Shown here one piece after another: positions 45,760-54,296 of a stretch of 64,000 bases of DNA. The DNA is from Actinospineispora acaciae DSM 45401 (lineage in GTDB: Bacteria > Actinomycetota > Actinomycetes > Mycobacteriales > Pseudonocardiaceae), in contig NZ_JIAI01000002.1 of NCBI RefSeq assembly GCF_000620785.1, positions 124,001-188,000 on the forward strand, in the 5' to 3' direction. The translations under genes and the position numbers were made by a program. The notes under the pieces were generated by a model. That model did no database searches. It saw nothing but the letters and a program-made list of their open reading frames with translations, and had not been told where the DNA came from. Each line of letters starts with the position of its first letter. The first letter of the stretch is position 1.

Positions 45760-46769
45760 TGCACACGGTGGACGAGCTGGTCACCCCGGCGGCGCTGGTC
45801 GAGGCGCGGGCGCTGGAGGAGAACCTGGCCACGATGGCCGCGGCGCTGCCCGGCGAGCGGCTGCGACCGCACGTCAAGGCGCACAAGTGCACCGAGCTGG
45901 CGAAGCGGCAGCGCGCGGCCGGTCACCGGGGGTTCACCTGCGCCACCGTGCGCGAGGTGGAGGGCATGGTCGCGGCCGGGCTCGGCGGCGACCTGCTGCT
46001 GGCCAACGAGGTCCTGGACACCCGCCGGGTGGGCGCGCTGGTCGCGGACGGGGCGCGGGTCACGCTCGCGGTGGACTCGGTGGCGACGGTCGCGGCGGCC
46101 GCCGAGGGCGGGGTGCGCGAGGTGGTCATCGACGTCAACGTCGGGCTGCCCCGGTGTGGCTGCGCGCCGGAGCGGGCCGGCGCGCTGGCCCGGCTGGCCC
46201 GGGAGCGCGGCCTGGACGTGCGCGGCGTGATGGGCTACGAAGGCCACCTGATGATGGTCCAGCCGGTCGAAGAACGCGCGCGGCTGACCGAGGACGCGAT
46301 GAAGCTCCTGCTGGCCGCGCACGCGGACGTCGGCGGCGAGCTGGTCACGGCCGGCGGCACCGGCACGCACGCGCTGAACACCTGGGCCACCGAGATCCAG
46401 GCCGGCTCGTACGCGCTGATGGACACCGCCTACGGCACGCTCGGGCTACCGTTCGCCCAGGCGCTGTCGCTGCTCGGCACGGTGATCTCGGTGACCGGCG
46501 GCGACCAGGGGTGGGCGGTCGCGGACGTCGGCCTCAAGGCGCTCGGGATGGACCACGGCAACCCCACGATCCCGGGCGCGGCGGTGTGGTACTGCTCGGA
46601 CGAGCACGTCACGTTCGCTCCGGACGCCCCAGGCTCGGTGCGGGTCGGCGACCGGGTGCGGGTGCTGCCCGCGCACGTCGACCCGACGGTCGCGATGCAC
46701 GAGGCGCTCTACCTGGTGGACAGCGAGCGGGTGCTGGAACGCTGGCCGGTCGACCTGCGCGGCTGGTAG
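45759..46769 (+). CDS. Alanine-racemase-fold PLP enzyme, D-threonine aldolase-like
   Basis: 336 residues. The N-terminal PLP barrel has the cofactor Lys40 in LRPHVKAHKC, then GFTCATVREVEGM. The C-terminal metal-binding region has PAHVDPTVAMHE with His306 and Asp308. The HxD spacing matches bacterial D-threonine aldolases rather than the HxC of D-serine dehydratases, which is a family-based reading. The enzyme would split or form D-beta-hydroxy amino acids. ATG 45759 overlaps the oxidase stop. It ends five bases from the convergent dehydrogenase gene. Confidence 0.88.
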   Translation: MHTVDELVTPAALVEARALEENLATMAAALPGERLRPHVKAHKCTELAKRQRAAGHRGFTCATVREVEGMVAAGLGGDLLLANEVLDTRRVGALVADGARVTLAVDSVATVAAAAEGGVREVVIDVNVGLPRCGCAPERAGALARLARERGLDVRGVMGYEGHLMMVQPVEERARLTEDAMKLLLAAHADVGGELVTAGGTGTHALNTWATEIQAGSYALMDTAYGTLGLPFAQALSLLGTVISVTGGDQGWAVADVGLKALGMDHGNPTIPGAAVWYCSDEHVTFAPDAPGSVRVGDRVRVLPAHVDPTVAMHEALYLVDSERVLERWPVDLRGW

Positions 46770-46774
46770 CCAGG

Positions 46775-48913
46775 CTAGCCCCGGGGCAGGCCGAGGATGC
46801 GCTCGGCGATCTGGTTGCGGACGATCTCCGAGGTGCCGCCGGCGATGGTCAGGCAGCGCGACCACAGGTACGCCCAGGCGGCCGTCGGCGCCCGCCCGAC
46901 CAGCGTGTCGGTGCCGGCCAGCCGGCGCGCCAGGTCGGCCACCCGCTGGTCGTGCTCGGCGGAGAGCAGCTTGGCCAGGTTGCCCTCCGGGCCAGGCCCG
47001 GCGCCGGTCACCGCCCGGGCGGCCTGGCGCACCCCGAGCAGGCGCTTGGCTTGGTGCTCGGCGAGCAGCTCGGCCAGCTCCGGTTCGAAGCGTGCGCGCC
47101 GGGGATGCGCCAGCACGGTCGGCACCAGGTCCGGCGCGGTCATGCCGATCAGCCCGTCACCCCCGCCCAGCGACACCCGCTCGTTGCCCAGCGTGGCCCT
47201 GGCCACCGTCCAGCCCTGCCCGACCGGCCCCACCACGTCGTCGTCCGGCACGAACACGTCGTCGAAGAACACCTCGTTGAACAGCGAGGCCCCGGTCAGC
47301 TCGCGCAGCGGGCGGACGGTCACCCCCGGCGCGGACAGGTCGATGGCCACCATCGTGATGCCGGCGTGCTTCGGGCCCGACGAGTCGGTGCGCACGGTGG
47401 CGAAGCCGTACCGGCAGAACCGCGCGCCGGACGTCCACACCTTCTGCCCGTTGACCCGCCACCCCCCTTCGTCCCGCACCGCCCGGGTGGTGATCGCGGC
47501 CGCGTCCGAGCCGGCGCCGGGCTCGCTGAACAACTGGCACCAGTGGCTACGCCCGGCCAGCGCGTCGCCGATCCAGCGCTCGGCCTGCTCGGGCGTGCCG
47601 TGCTGGGCGATGGTCAGCGCCACCCAGCCCGTGATCGCCAGGCCGGGCACCGCGACGCCGGCCGCGGCCAGCTCCTCCTCGATGACCAGCTGCTCGACCG
47701 CGTCCGCGTCCCGCCCCCACGGCGCCGGCCAGTGCGGCACCAGGTAACCGGACGAGACCAGCTCCGCCCGCTGCTCCGGCCGGGGCAACGCCGCGACCCG
47801 GGTGGCCACCTCGCGGACCCGGGCACGGTGGTCGTCCGCCTCGGTGGGCAGGTCGAGCGTGGGACGCCTGCGCACCCCTTCGGCGACCAGCCGCAGCACG
47901 TCCTCGCCGGCCGGGGCGGCGGCGTCGAGCACCGTGCTCAACGCCAGCGCCCGCCGCAGGTACAGGTGCGCGTCGTGCTCCCAGGTGCAGCCGATGCCGC
48001 CGTGCAGCTGGATGTTCCGCTCGGCCGCGCGCACCGCCGCCGGCAGCGCACGCGCGGCGGCCACGGCGGCGGCGAGCTCGGCCTCCGGCCCGGTGCCGGC
48101 GCGCGCCGCGTCCCAGGCGGCGGCCACCGCGAGCTCGGTGTCCACCAGCATGTCCGCGCAGTGGTGCTTGACCGCCTGGAACGCCCCGACCGGCCGCCCG
48201 AACTGCTCGCGCCTCGCCACGTAACCGACCGCCGCGTCCAGGCAGGCCGCCGCCACCCCGGCCGCCTCCGCCGAGGCCAGCACCCGGGCCAGCCGAAGCG
48301 CGACGGCCCGCCCGCCTGCGATGCGTCCCAGCGCCGGAACGTCCGCCCGCCGCACCTCCGCCACCCGCCGGGTCGGGTCGATCCCGGCCACCGCGCCGAC
48401 CTCGGCATGGGCGCACTCCAGGACGAGCAGGTCCGCGCCCTCGGGCAGCAACAGCACGTCGGCCAGCCCGCCGCCCAGCACCAGCCAGCCACGCTCGGGG
48501 TCGGCGTCGGGGGATGTCAGCCCGACCGCGGCGGTCCGGACCCCACCGGCCAGGTCCGGCAGCAGCGTGGCGCACAGCTCCGGCGGGCCGGCCTCGGCGA
48601 GCACCGCGGCGGCCAGCACCGTGGGCAGGAACGGACCGGGCGCCACCGCGCGCCCCAGCTCGGCGAGCACCACTGCCAGCTCGGGCAGCCCGTACCCCTC
48701 ACCGCCGTACTCCTCCGGCACGTGCAGCCCCGGCCACCCCAACGCGCACAGCTCCGGCCAGAACGCGGGCGGCGCCTCGGCCTCGGCGTCCAGCAGCGCA
48801 CGGCCGGCGGCCAGCGCCCCTCGGTCGGCCAGGAAGGCGCGCGCCACCTTGGCCAGCTCGCGGTGCTCGTCGGTCAGGGCCAGCTCGGCCACCCCGTCGG
48901 TCGTCATGGCCAT
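46775..48913 (-). CDS. Fused (two-module) acyl-CoA dehydrogenase, FadE34-like
   Basis: 712 residues, twice the usual length. Two acyl-CoA dehydrogenase modules follow one another: residues ~10-350 (VPEEYGGEGYGLPELAVVLAELG; FGRPVGAFQAVKHHCADML; LHGGIGCTWEHDAHLYLRRA) and ~370-712 (QLFSEPGAGSDAAAITTRA; GWRVNGQKVWTSGA; IAGGTSEIVRNQIAERILGLPRG). Mycobacterial FadE34, of similar length and shape, works on cholesterol side-chain CoA esters. ATG 48913 has a GAGGAG site; ATG 48907 is an alternative. Substrate is inferred only. Confidence 0.93.
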   Translation of the reverse strand: MAMTTDGVAELALTDEHRELAKVARAFLADRGALAAGRALLDAEAEAPPAFWPELCALGWPGLHVPEEYGGEGYGLPELAVVLAELGRAVAPGPFLPTVLAAAVLAEAGPPELCATLLPDLAGGVRTAAVGLTSPDADPERGWLVLGGGLADVLLLPEGADLLVLECAHAEVGAVAGIDPTRRVAEVRRADVPALGRIAGGRAVALRLARVLASAEAAGVAAACLDAAVGYVARREQFGRPVGAFQAVKHHCADMLVDTELAVAAAWDAARAGTGPEAELAAAVAAARALPAAVRAAERNIQLHGGIGCTWEHDAHLYLRRALALSTVLDAAAPAGEDVLRLVAEGVRRRPTLDLPTEADDHRARVREVATRVAALPRPEQRAELVSSGYLVPHWPAPWGRDADAVEQLVIEEELAAAGVAVPGLAITGWVALTIAQHGTPEQAERWIGDALAGRSHWCQLFSEPGAGSDAAAITTRAVRDEGGWRVNGQKVWTSGARFCRYGFATVRTDSSGPKHAGITMVAIDLSAPGVTVRPLRELTGASLFNEVFFDDVFVPDDDVVGPVGQGWTVARATLGNERVSLGGGDGLIGMTAPDLVPTVLAHPRRARFEPELAELLAEHQAKRLLGVRQAARAVTGAGPGPEGNLAKLLSAEHDQRVADLARRLAGTDTLVGRAPTAAWAYLWSRCLTIAGGTSEIVRNQIAERILGLPRG

Positions 48914-49144
48914 CGGTGCTCCTCGGTCAGGCGTGAGCCGCCTACCTACTGAGAGTAACCCCAGGCGTGGAGTCCGCGACGAGCGGCGACACGGGAACTG
49001 AGACGAGCCCGACACGCCCGGCGCGCGTGTCGCGGCTGGCGCCTCGGCGCGCGCTCGGGCAGACTGCAGCCGCGACTGCCGATCATCCGATGCCGACCCG
49101 AGGCCGTTGGGGAAGACGTTCCTCGTCGACAGCGGAGGTCAGCA
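48914..49144. promoter_or_regulatory. Divergent region between dehydrogenase and DUF3145
   Basis: 231 bases. CGACACGC (49010-49017) and GCGTGTCG (49025-49032) form an 8-bp inverted repeat with a 7-base spacer, centred midway between the two starts. It could be an operator or a hairpin. Upstream of the dehydrogenase, GAGTAAC at 48952-48958 gives the only AT-rich spot. No regulator gene is adjacent. Confidence 0.4.
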
Positions 49145-49627
49145 GTGAGTACACGTGGAGTGATCTACGTCCACTCGTCGCCCACTGCGGTTTGCCCGCA
49201 TGTCGAGTGGGCGATATCAGGCGTGCTCGGAACACAGATCGCGCTGCGCTGGAGCCCGCAGCCGGCCGCACCGGGGACGCTGCGCGCCGAGTGCTCCTGG
49301 CGCGGCCCGGCCGGTGGCTCCGGCGCGATCGCGGCCGCCCTGCGGGCCTGGCCGGTGGTCCGCTTCGAGGTCACCGAGGAGCCCAGCGAGGGCGTCGACG
49401 GACAGCGGTTCTGCCACGTCCCGAACCTTGGCCTGTGGCGCGGGCGGACCAGCGCGAACGGCGACATCATGGTCGGCGAGGACCAGCTGCGGTCGATCAT
49501 GTCGGCGCGCGGGCAGATGCGCGGGCGGATGCACGAGCTGCTGGGTACGGCCTGGGACGAGGACCTGGAGCCGTTCCGCTGCGCCGGCGACGGCGCTCCC
49601 GTCACGGTCCTGCACCAGGTGGGCTGA
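49145..49627 (+). CDS. DUF3145 family protein
   Basis: 160 residues. The conserved start RGVIYVHSSPTAVCPHVEWAI and then LRAECSWRGPAGGSGAIAAALRAWP, RFEVTEEPSEGVDGQRF and GQMRGRMHELLGTAWDEDLEPFR define DUF3145, an actinobacterial protein that recurs beside the type II fatty-acid synthase genes. No catalytic motif is evident. GTG 49145 follows GGAGGTCAGCA. Its position pointing at the fatty-acid locus is seen in relatives, suggesting a linked role. Confidence 0.92.
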   Translation: MSTRGVIYVHSSPTAVCPHVEWAISGVLGTQIALRWSPQPAAPGTLRAECSWRGPAGGSGAIAAALRAWPVVRFEVTEEPSEGVDGQRFCHVPNLGLWRGRTSANGDIMVGEDQLRSIMSARGQMRGRMHELLGTAWDEDLEPFRCAGDGAPVTVLHQVG

Positions 49628-49686
49628 CCGTGTGACATAACAGGTCGGGTAACCCGTTCGGCGCACGATGTGTCAAGCTTCGAGCC

Positions 49687-50244
49687 GTGGCCAGAAACGG
49701 GGACCGACGGTGGGCGGTGACCCTCGTCATCGTGCTCGTGGTGGCGTTGGGTGCCATGTTCGGCGTGGCCGGGCTGCGGCTGGCGCAGATGCGCAACGTG
49801 CCGATGGCCGCGCCGCGCGCCCAGCCCGTCCAGGGCGCCGGCCCGACCGCGCTGGAGGTCAGCACCGACGCCTGGGCGCACCCGTCCGCACCGATCGTGC
49901 AGGACGTCCTCACCCGGTACTTCGACGCGATCAACACCAAGAACTACCAGGCCTGGGCGTCCACCGTGACCCCGGCGCTGGTCAGCCAACAGCCGGAGAG
50001 CACCTGGCGGCAGGGCTACGCCAGCACCACCGACGGCACCATCCGGGTCAGCCGCATCGACGAGTTCGGCCCCGGCAAGCTGGTCGCGCTGGTGTCCTAC
50101 GTCAGCGTGCAACGACCGGAGGACGGCCCCGACGGCCTCAAGGCCGCCCGGATCTGCTGGCGCGCGGCGTTCCCGTTGGTCGGCAACCCGCCCGTGATCG
50201 ACATGGGCAAGCCGGGCAGCGTCCTCCTGCGCGGCGCCTGCTGA
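49687..50244 (+). CDS. Membrane-anchored NTF2-like protein, function unknown
   Basis: 185 residues. One N-terminal helix (WAVTLVIVLVVALGAMFGVAGL), a Pro/Ala linker, then an extracytoplasmic domain with VQDVLTRYFDAINTKNYQAWASTVTPALV that resembles SnoaL/NTF2-like folds. The end includes two Cys (ICWRAAFPLV and LLRGAC) that could pair. GTG 49687. A CGGGT-A-ACCCG palindrome lies in the 59-base upstream gap. The gene ends just before a strong terminator. Confidence 0.75.
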   Translation: MARNGDRRWAVTLVIVLVVALGAMFGVAGLRLAQMRNVPMAAPRAQPVQGAGPTALEVSTDAWAHPSAPIVQDVLTRYFDAINTKNYQAWASTVTPALVSQQPESTWRQGYASTTDGTIRVSRIDEFGPGKLVALVSYVSVQRPEDGPDGLKAARICWRAAFPLVGNPPVIDMGKPGSVLLRGAC

Positions 50245-50247
50245 CAA

Positions 50248-50293
50248 CCCGTGAGTGGCTAGGGCCGCTATGACGGCCCTAGCCACTCACGGG
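50248..50293. terminator. Bidirectional terminator hairpin, 20-bp perfect stem
   Basis: Bases 50248-50267 are the exact reverse complement of 50274-50293, with a 6-base loop CTATGA. The inner part is GTGAGTGGCTAGGGCCG. It lies between the NTF2-like stop (50244) and the accD stop (50295), two convergent genes, so it should end both transcripts. No T-run is present on either side, as is common in high-GC actinomycetes. Confidence 0.85.
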
Positions 50294-50294
50294 G

Positions 50295-51746
50295 TCAGAG
50301 CGGGATGTTTCCGTGCGAGCCTCGGCCGGCGGGGGCCTCGGCGAGCGCTTCGACGAGCCTGCGGCGGGTGTCGGCGGGCGTGATGACCTCGTCCACGGCG
50401 CCGATGGCGAGCGCGCGGTTCACCCCGCCGGCGATCCGCTCGTGCTCCTCCGCGAGCTGGTCGTGCAGCGCCTCGCGCTCCTCCTCGGACGCGGCGGCGG
50501 CCAGCTTGCGGCGGTGCAGGATGCCCACGGCCGCCTTCGCGCCCATCACCGCGACCTCGGCATCCGGCCAGGCGAACACCCGCGTCGCGCCCAGCGCGCG
50601 GGAGTTCAGCGCGATGTACGCCCCGCCGAACGACTTGCGGGTGACCAGCGTGACCCGGGGGACCACCGCCTCGGCGAACGCGTGCAGCAGCTTCGCCCCC
50701 CGGCGCACCACGCCGTCCCACTCCTGCCCGACACCGGGCAGGTAGCCGGGCACGTCCACCAGCACCAGCAGCGGCACCCCGAACGCGTCGCACATGCGGA
50801 CGAACCGGGCCGCCTTCTCCGCCGAGTGCGAGTCCAGGCAGCCGCCCATCCGCAGCGGGTTGTTGGCCAGCAGCCCCACGGTGCGCCCGCCGAGGCGGCC
50901 GAGCCCGATCACCATGTTCGGCGCCCACCGCGGCTGAAGTTCCTCGAAGGCGGCGCCGACGGGATCATTGGGGTCGTCGTCCAGCACCGCCCGGATCAGC
51001 GGCCGCACGTCGTAGGCCCGCTTCTTCTGCTCGGGCAGCAGCGCGCGCAGGTCGGTCGGCTCGCCCAGCGAGCGGACGTCGAAGATCCCCGGCCGGGCCA
51101 GCATGCTGACCACCCGCCGGGTGCGGTAGAGCGCGTCGGCCTCCGAGTCGGCCACCACGTGCACCACGCCGGAGCGCTTGCCGTGCGCGCTGGGACCGCC
51201 GAGGGCCTCCATGTCGATGTCCTCGCCGGTCACGCTGCGCACCACGTCCGGGCCGGTGACGAACACCCGGCCCTCCGGCGCCATCACCACCAGGTCGGTC
51301 AGCGCCGGCCCGTACGCCGCGCCGCCGGCCGCCGGCCCGAGCACCACCGAGATCTGCGGGATCCGTCCGGAGGCGCGGACCATCGCCGCGAACACCTGAC
51401 CGACCGCGTCCAGCGCCTCCACGCCCTCGGCGAGGCGGGCGCCGCCGGAGTGCCACAGGGCGATCACCGGGCAGCGCAGCCGCACGGCGGCGTCGATCGC
51501 CTCCACCATGTGCCGGCAGCCCTCCGCGCCCATGGCGCCGCCCATCTTGGTGGCATCCGAGCAGTAGGCCACCACCTTGGCGCCGTCGATGCGCCCGTGC
51601 GCCGCGAGCACCCCGCTCGGGTCGCGCGGGTGCATCGGAACCAGGGTGCCCTCGTCGAACAGCGCCGCCAGCCGGACCTCGGGATCCCTGGGATCCGGCG
51701 GGCGGGTGTCCTGGGAGACGGTCGGATCGGTGGCCAGCGCGGTCAT
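50295..51746 (-). CDS. accD: Acyl-CoA carboxylase carboxyltransferase subunit (AccD6-like)
   Basis: 483 residues. Biotin-dependent carboxyltransferase that makes malonyl-CoA for fatty-acid synthesis. Family stretches: ALWHSGGARLAEGVEALDAVG, VLGPAAGGAAYGPALTDLVVM, LVDVPGYLPGVGQEWDGVVRRGAKLLHAFAEA and FGGAYIALNSRALGATRVFAWP. Last gene of the fab operon, 38 bases after fabF, as accD6 is in M. tuberculosis. ATG 51746 has a GGAGGAGCT site. Substrate preference (acetyl- or propionyl-CoA) cannot be read directly. Confidence 0.94.
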   Translation of the reverse strand: MTALATDPTVSQDTRPPDPRDPEVRLAALFDEGTLVPMHPRDPSGVLAAHGRIDGAKVVAYCSDATKMGGAMGAEGCRHMVEAIDAAVRLRCPVIALWHSGGARLAEGVEALDAVGQVFAAMVRASGRIPQISVVLGPAAGGAAYGPALTDLVVMAPEGRVFVTGPDVVRSVTGEDIDMEALGGPSAHGKRSGVVHVVADSEADALYRTRRVVSMLARPGIFDVRSLGEPTDLRALLPEQKKRAYDVRPLIRAVLDDDPNDPVGAAFEELQPRWAPNMVIGLGRLGGRTVGLLANNPLRMGGCLDSHSAEKAARFVRMCDAFGVPLLVLVDVPGYLPGVGQEWDGVVRRGAKLLHAFAEAVVPRVTLVTRKSFGGAYIALNSRALGATRVFAWPDAEVAVMGAKAAVGILHRRKLAAAASEEEREALHDQLAEEHERIAGGVNRALAIGAVDEVITPADTRRRLVEALAEAPAGRGSHGNIPL

Positions 51747-51784
51747 CTGCGAGCTCCTCCGGGAAGACAGGTGATCAAGGGCCA

Positions 51785-53011
51785 CTACGCGGCGGCGAAG
51801 GCGAGAGCGACGTTGTGGCCTCCGAAGCCGAACGAGTCGTTGAGTGCGGCGGTCAGCTCGACCTTGCGTGCCTCCCCGGTCACCACGTCGAGCTGGACGC
51901 CCGGGTCGAGGTTCTCCAGGTTCGCCGTCGGCGGGATCACGCCGTCCCGGATGGACAGCAGGGTGGCGATGCCCTCCACCGCGCCGGCGCCGCCGAGCAG
52001 GTGCCCGAGGGTGGACTTCGGCGCGGTCAGGATCGGGTGGTCGCCGATCGCCTTGCGCACCGAGACCGCCTCGGCCACGTCGCCCACCGGGGTGGACGTG
52101 GCGTGGCAGTTGATGTGCCCGATGTCGGCGGGGTCCAGCCCGGCGGTGCGGATGGCCGCCGTCATCGCCCTGGCCTGGCCGATGCCCTCCGGGTCCGGGG
52201 CGGTGATGTGGTAGGCGTCGGAGGTGATGCCGATGCCGGCCAGCCGCCCGTGCACGGTGGCACCTCGCGCGGCGGCGAACTCCGCCCGCTCCAGCACCAT
52301 GATGCCGGCGCCCTCGCCGAGCACGAACCCGTCGCGGCCGGCGTCGAACGGTCGGGACGCGCCCTCCGGGTTGTCGTTGTGCGAGATGCACATGGCCCGC
52401 ATCTGGGAGAACCCGGCCAGCGGGATCCCGGTGATGCACGCCTCCGCGCCACCGGCGACCACCACGTCCACCTCGCCCGCGCGCAGCATCCGCCACGCCC
52501 AGGCCAGTGCCTCGGCGCTGGACGCGCACGCCGAGGTGGGGGCGTGCACGCCGGCCTTGGCGCCGAGCTCGAGGCCGACCCAGGCGGCCGGCCCGTTGGG
52601 CATGAGCATCGGGATGGTCAGCGGGCTGACCTTGCGGACGCCCTCGTTCTCCAGCAGGTCGTCCTGGGTGAGCAGGGTGACGGCGCCGCCGATCCCGGTG
52701 CCGACCACCACGGCCAGCCGCTCGGGCTCAACCTCCGGCGTGCCGGCGTGCTGCCACGCCTCCCGGGCGGCGATGATCGCGACCTGCTCGCAGCGGTCCA
52801 TCCGCCGCGCCTCGACCCGCTTGAGCACCTCGGACGGGTCCACCGCGAGCTGTGCGGCGATCCGCACCGGCAGGTCGTGGCGCTCGACCCAGTCGGCCTC
52901 GATCCGGGACACCCCGGACCGGCCGGCCAGCAACGCCTCCCAGGTCGACGCCACGTCCCCGCCGAGCGGGGTGGTGGCGCCGAGCCCGGTGACGACGACG
53001 TCTGCGGTCAT
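51785..53011 (-). CDS. fabF: Beta-ketoacyl-ACP synthase II
   Basis: 408 residues. Elongating condensing enzyme of type II fatty-acid synthesis. The catalytic triad is Cys162 (TSACASSAEA), His303 (NCHATSTPVGD) and His337 (KSTLGHLLGGAG, with Lys332). The C-terminus NDSFGFGGHNVALAF is standard. Only one fabF copy is here, where mycobacteria have kasA and kasB, which fits a non-mycolate-making relative. The start overlaps the acpP stop (ATGA). Confidence 0.96.
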   Translation of the reverse strand: MTADVVVTGLGATTPLGGDVASTWEALLAGRSGVSRIEADWVERHDLPVRIAAQLAVDPSEVLKRVEARRMDRCEQVAIIAAREAWQHAGTPEVEPERLAVVVGTGIGGAVTLLTQDDLLENEGVRKVSPLTIPMLMPNGPAAWVGLELGAKAGVHAPTSACASSAEALAWAWRMLRAGEVDVVVAGGAEACITGIPLAGFSQMRAMCISHNDNPEGASRPFDAGRDGFVLGEGAGIMVLERAEFAAARGATVHGRLAGIGITSDAYHITAPDPEGIGQARAMTAAIRTAGLDPADIGHINCHATSTPVGDVAEAVSVRKAIGDHPILTAPKSTLGHLLGGAGAVEGIATLLSIRDGVIPPTANLENLDPGVQLDVVTGEARKVELTAALNDSFGFGGHNVALAFAAA

Positions 53012-53247
53012 TTGTTCGCCGCGATGTAGTTGACCGCGTCGCTGACCGTCTTCAGCTCGGCGAGCTGGTCGTCGGGGATCTTCACGCCGAACTTGTCCTC
53101 GGCCTGCACCGCGATCTCCACCATGGACAGCGAGTCGATGTCCAGGTCGTCGACGAAGGACTTCTCGGAGGTCACCTCTTCGGCTTCCACGCCGGCGATC
53201 TCTTCGACGATCTCGGCGAGGCCGGCGAGGATCTCTTCGTTGCTCAC
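53008..53247 (-). CDS. acpP: Acyl carrier protein
   Basis: 79 residues, acidic. The phosphopantetheine attachment site is Ser39 in DLDIDSLSMVEI. The C-terminal helix runs VSDAVNYIAANK. GTG 53247 follows AAGGGAC, giving a start MSNEEILAGLAEIVEEIAG typical of actinobacterial AcpP. Overlaps the fabF start by 4 bases; 50 bases separate it from fabH. Confidence 0.96.
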   Translation of the reverse strand: MSNEEILAGLAEIVEEIAGVEAEEVTSEKSFVDDLDIDSLSMVEIAVQAEDKFGVKIPDDQLAELKTVSDAVNYIAANK

Positions 53248-53297
53248 GTGGTTGTCCCTTTCGGTTTGGTTGATCTTCTTTGTTGAGAACGGAACGA

Positions 53298-54296
53298 TCA
53301 GGGGCAGATGACGACCTGGCCGGCGTAGCTCAGCCCGGCGCCGAACCCGACCAGCAGCATGACGTCGCCCCTGGAGATCTCGCCGGCCGCGCGCATGTGG
53401 TCGATGGCCAGCGGGATCGACGCCGAGGATGTGTTTCCGGAGTGCACGATGTCCTGGGCGATGCGCATATCCTCCCTGGCGCCGGCCTTGCGCAACCGCC
53501 GGGCCACCGCGTCGATGATCCGCAGGTTGGCCTGGTGCGGCACGAACACGTCGATGTCCGCCAGGGTCAGCCCGGCCGCCTCGACGGCGCGCACCGCGAT
53601 CGGCGCGATCTGCGTGGTGGCCCACCGGAACACGGTCTGGCCCTCCTGGTGGATGGCGTTGCTCTCGCCGGGACCGTCCAGGATCCGGATCACCTCGTGC
53701 ATGTCGCCCGCGCTGCCCCACACCAGCGGGCCGACGCCGACCTCGTCCTCGGCCTGCGCCGGCCCGAGCACGGCGGCGCCGGCCCCGTCGGCGAAGATGA
53801 TGCAGGTCGAGCGGTCGTCCCAGTCGATCCAGTGGGACAGCTTCTCGGCGCCGATGACCAGCACGTTGCGCGCCGAGCCGGCCCGGATCTGGTCGGCGGC
53901 GGTGCCCATGCCGTAGCAGAAGCCCGCGCACGCCGCGTTCAGGTCGAACGCCCCTGGCGCGCTGATGCCGATCCGGTGCCCGACCTGGGCGGCCGCGTTC
54001 GGGATCGGGTTGGGCATGGTGCAGGTCGCCACCACCACGGTGTCCACGTCGGACGGGCTCAGCCCGGCGTCGGCCACCGCCTTGGAGCCGGCGTCGGCGG
54101 CCATCTCGACCAGCGGCGTCTCCGGGGCCGCGATGCGCCGGCTGACGATGCCGACCCGCTCCCTGATCCACTCGTCGCTGGTGTCCACCCGCTCGGCCAG
54201 CTCGTCGTTGGTGACGATCCGCTCCGGCTGGGAGCTGCCCAGCCCGAGGATGCGCGCCCCGGCGGCGGCCGGTGCCAGTTTCAGTCGTGCGCTCAT
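53298..54296 (-). CDS. fabH: Beta-ketoacyl-ACP synthase III
   Basis: 332 residues. Starts fatty-acid chains by joining an acyl-CoA to malonyl-ACP. Active-site Cys123 (LNAACAGFCYG), His254 (VPHQANLRII) and Asn288 (HSGNTSSAS). In actinomycetes FabH often accepts branched starters. The start overlaps the fabD stop (ATGA). Mycobacteria have fabH elsewhere; its position here follows the Streptomyces order. Confidence 0.96.
   Translation of the reverse strand: MSARLKLAPAAAGARILGLGSSQPERIVTNDELAERVDTSDEWIRERVGIVSRRIAAPETPLVEMAADAGSKAVADAGLSPSDVDTVVVATCTMPNPIPNAAAQVGHRIGISAPGAFDLNAACAGFCYGMGTAADQIRAGSARNVLVIGAEKLSHWIDWDDRSTCIIFADGAGAAVLGPAQAEDEVGVGPLVWGSAGDMHEVIRILDGPGESNAIHQEGQTVFRWATTQIAPIAVRAVEAAGLTLADIDVFVPHQANLRIIDAVARRLRKAGAREDMRIAQDIVHSGNTSSASIPLAIDHMRAAGEISRGDVMLLVGFGAGLSYAGQVVICP

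Noticed and set aside
45638..48952. Open frame of about 1100 codons on the + strand over the D-threonine-aldolase-like and fused dehydrogenase genes
   Set aside because: Same shadow pattern; no motifs and no ribosome site.
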